64,000 bases of DNA from Leptolyngbya iicbica LK (GTDB taxonomy: Bacteria > Cyanobacteriota > Cyanobacteriia > Phormidesmidales > Phormidesmidaceae), in NCBI RefSeq assembly GCF_004212215.1, contig NZ_QVFV01000006.1, positions 56,795-120,794 of the forward strand, in the 5' to 3' direction. Within the stretch, counting starts at the first letter, position 1. Every line of letters begins with the position of its first letter. Of the stretch, positions 63,148 through 64,000 are shown piece by piece. The notes below the pieces were generated by a model, which did not search any database, was not told the DNA's origin, and worked only from the letters and a program-made list of their open reading frames with translations. The translations under genes were made by a program, and so were the position numbers.

Positions 63148-63756
63148 ATGTCTCGTTATAGAGGACCGCGACTCAGAGTCGTTCGCCGTCTGGGTGAACT
63201 GCCCGGTCTATCTCGTAAATCCCCTCGTAAGGCTTATCCCCCCGGACAACATGGTCAAGCTCGCAAGAAAAAGACCGAGTACGCCATTCGTCTGGAAGAG
63301 AAGCAAAAGCTTCGCTTTAACTACGGTGTTAGTGAAAAGCAACTAGTCCGCTATGTGAAAAAGGCGCGGCGAGCTGGCGGCTCCACTGGTTTGGTAATTT
63401 TGCAGCTGCTGGAAATGCGCCTCGACAACACGATTTTCCGACTTGGGTTTGCTCCCACGATTCCGGCAGCGCGGCAACTGGTTAACCACGGTCACATTAC
63501 CGTCAACGGTCGAGTGTTAGATATTGCTAGCTACCAGTGCCGTCCTGGCGATGTGATTGCCGTTCGCGATCGCGATGCCTCTAAGAAAATGGTTACCGCC
63601 AATTTGGAATTCCCCGGTTTGGCCAACGTTCCCACTCACCTGGAACTCGACAAGGATAAGCTAGCCGCAAAGGTCAACGGCATTATTGATCGAGAATGGG
63701 TGGCTCTCAACGTCAACGAGCTGTTGGTGGTTGAGTACTACTCCCGTAAAGCTTAA
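63148..63756 (+). CDS. rpsD: 30S ribosomal protein S4
   Basis: 202 residues. [36 protein letters not shown] is typical, with the S4 RNA-binding domain in the middle ([39 protein letters not shown]). Starts small-subunit assembly by binding 16S rRNA and often represses its own operon. GGAGAAATTTGC lies before the ATG. Two terminators follow. Confidence 0.97.
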   Translation: MSRYRGPRLRVVRRLGELPGLSRKSPRKAYPPGQHGQARKKKTEYAIRLEEKQKLRFNYGVSEKQLVRYVKKARRAGGSTGLVILQLLEMRLDNTIFRLGFAPTIPAARQLVNHGHITVNGRVLDIASYQCRPGDVIAVRDRDASKKMVTANLEFPGLANVPTHLELDKDKLAAKVNGIIDREWVALNVNELLVVEYYSRKA

Positions 63757-63775
63757 ACAATACTGCTGGTTTCCT

Positions 63776-63799
63776 ACAGCTGAAAAGACAGCTGTTTTT
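63776..63799 (+). terminator. first terminator after rpsD
   Basis: Stem ACAGCTG (63776-63782) with CAGCTGT (63789-63795), six-base loop AAAAGA, followed by TTTT. 20 bases after the rpsD stop codon. Confidence 0.85.
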
Positions 63800-63809
63800 G
63801 ACCTACCGT

Positions 63810-63844
63810 CTCGGTTCAAAGCCCTGCTTTGGACCGAGTTTTTT
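63810..63844 (+). terminator. second terminator after rpsD
   Basis: Stem CTCGGTTCAAAGC (63810-63822) with GCTTTGGACCGAG (63826-63838), one G-T pair, three-base loop, then six T. It lies 10 bases after the first terminator, so this is a tandem arrangement. Confidence 0.9.
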
Positions 63845-63946
63845 ATGATTGCTCAGTTTCCTGACGACTATCGTCGCTCGGCGGCCCCAATATAGCGTTG
63901 CGCAGATAGCTCCGTTCATTGATTTGACGGAAAAACGAGGGGCTTA

Positions 63947-64000
63947 GGTTAGGAAGCAGGATTTTTCAAATCCAACCCAAGTTTTGTTGAGCAAGCATCT
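63947..64000 (-). repeat. dispersed double-hairpin repeat, copy D (cut by window end)
   Basis: On the minus strand, AGATGCTTGCTCAACAAAAC then CTTGGG and AAAAATCCTGCTTCCTAACC, matching the 3' half of copies A and B. The 5' half with the first hairpin would lie beyond 64000. It lies 100 bases after the rpsD terminators. Confidence 0.65.

Overview
This window is a piece of a cyanobacterial chromosome. The signs are very frequent HIP1 octamers (GCGATCGC, or its GCGATCGG and CGATCGC variants) in genes and spacers alike, and genes typical of cyanobacteria: Vipp1/IM30, a DUF3110 protein, a PEP-CTERM protein with a cyanobacterial-type sorting tail, a RemA-like DUF370 protein, a TamB giant protein, and a Lys-rich O-antigen-ligase-like protein resembling HpsL of hormogonium polysaccharide synthesis. 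The last of these, plus the rich sensory and secreted gene set, suggests a filamentous, Leptolyngbya-like lineage; that placement is inference. No photosystem gene, phage, CRISPR array or intact insertion sequence was found. Intergenic repeats are abundant.

Layout. 1-5 kb: start of an ABC exporter, DUF2079 membrane protein, tRNA-Phe, a small secreted PPC-domain protein, a short zinc-finger-like protein, fructosamine kinase and alkyladenine glycosylase. 5-12 kb: Ap4A phosphorylase, a candidate Yfr2-type sRNA, NFACT/Rqc2, RemA-like, MpaB-family oxygenase, SufE and a MATE exporter. 12-17.7 kb: PEP-CTERM protein, a stand-alone sensor-domain protein next to a PAS histidine kinase, and TRAP transporter subunits DctM/DctQ. 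17.8-30.6 kb: leuS, a conserved hypothetical behind a possible attenuator, DUF4383, lepB and tamB, DUF3110 and murQ. 30.6-38.9 kb: a secreted VWD-domain protein and a convergent secreted propeller-like protein, rnpB (RNase P RNA), a TonB-like protein overlapping an Fe3+ ABC permease, and a GGDEF protein. 39.7-44.4 kb: a coiled-coil/EamA fusion transporter, a GAF-GGDEF protein and a FecR-domain protein with a long TPA repeat tail. 45-50.2 kb: a three-gene HlyD/ABC-ATPase/permease exporter with a divergent TetR regulator. 50.3-64 kb: an RmlD-like reductase, pentapeptide-repeat membrane protein, HpsL-like protein, two small unknowns, vipp1, an MGH1-like glucosidase, a PLP aminotransferase, a small acidic protein, then rpsN and rpsD with tandem terminators.

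How the genes relate. Clear operons (4-base ATGA overlaps) are HlyD-ATPase-permease and DctQ-DctM; lepB closely follows or overlaps tamB, and the TonB-like gene runs directly into the iron permease. Envelope biogenesis is a recurring theme: TamB, signal peptidase, several secreted proteins, cell-wall recycling (MurQ), polysaccharide ligase and Vipp1. Two diguanylate cyclases lie on either side of the coiled-coil transporter.

The most notable non-genic content is (i) a candidate Yfr2-like sRNA at 6.1-6.2 kb, (ii) a four-copy dispersed double-hairpin repeat, (iii) two dispersed palindromic repeats sitting in frame inside leuS and the ABC ATPase gene, and (iv) an 8-bp tandem repeat with G-quadruplex potential upstream of leuS.
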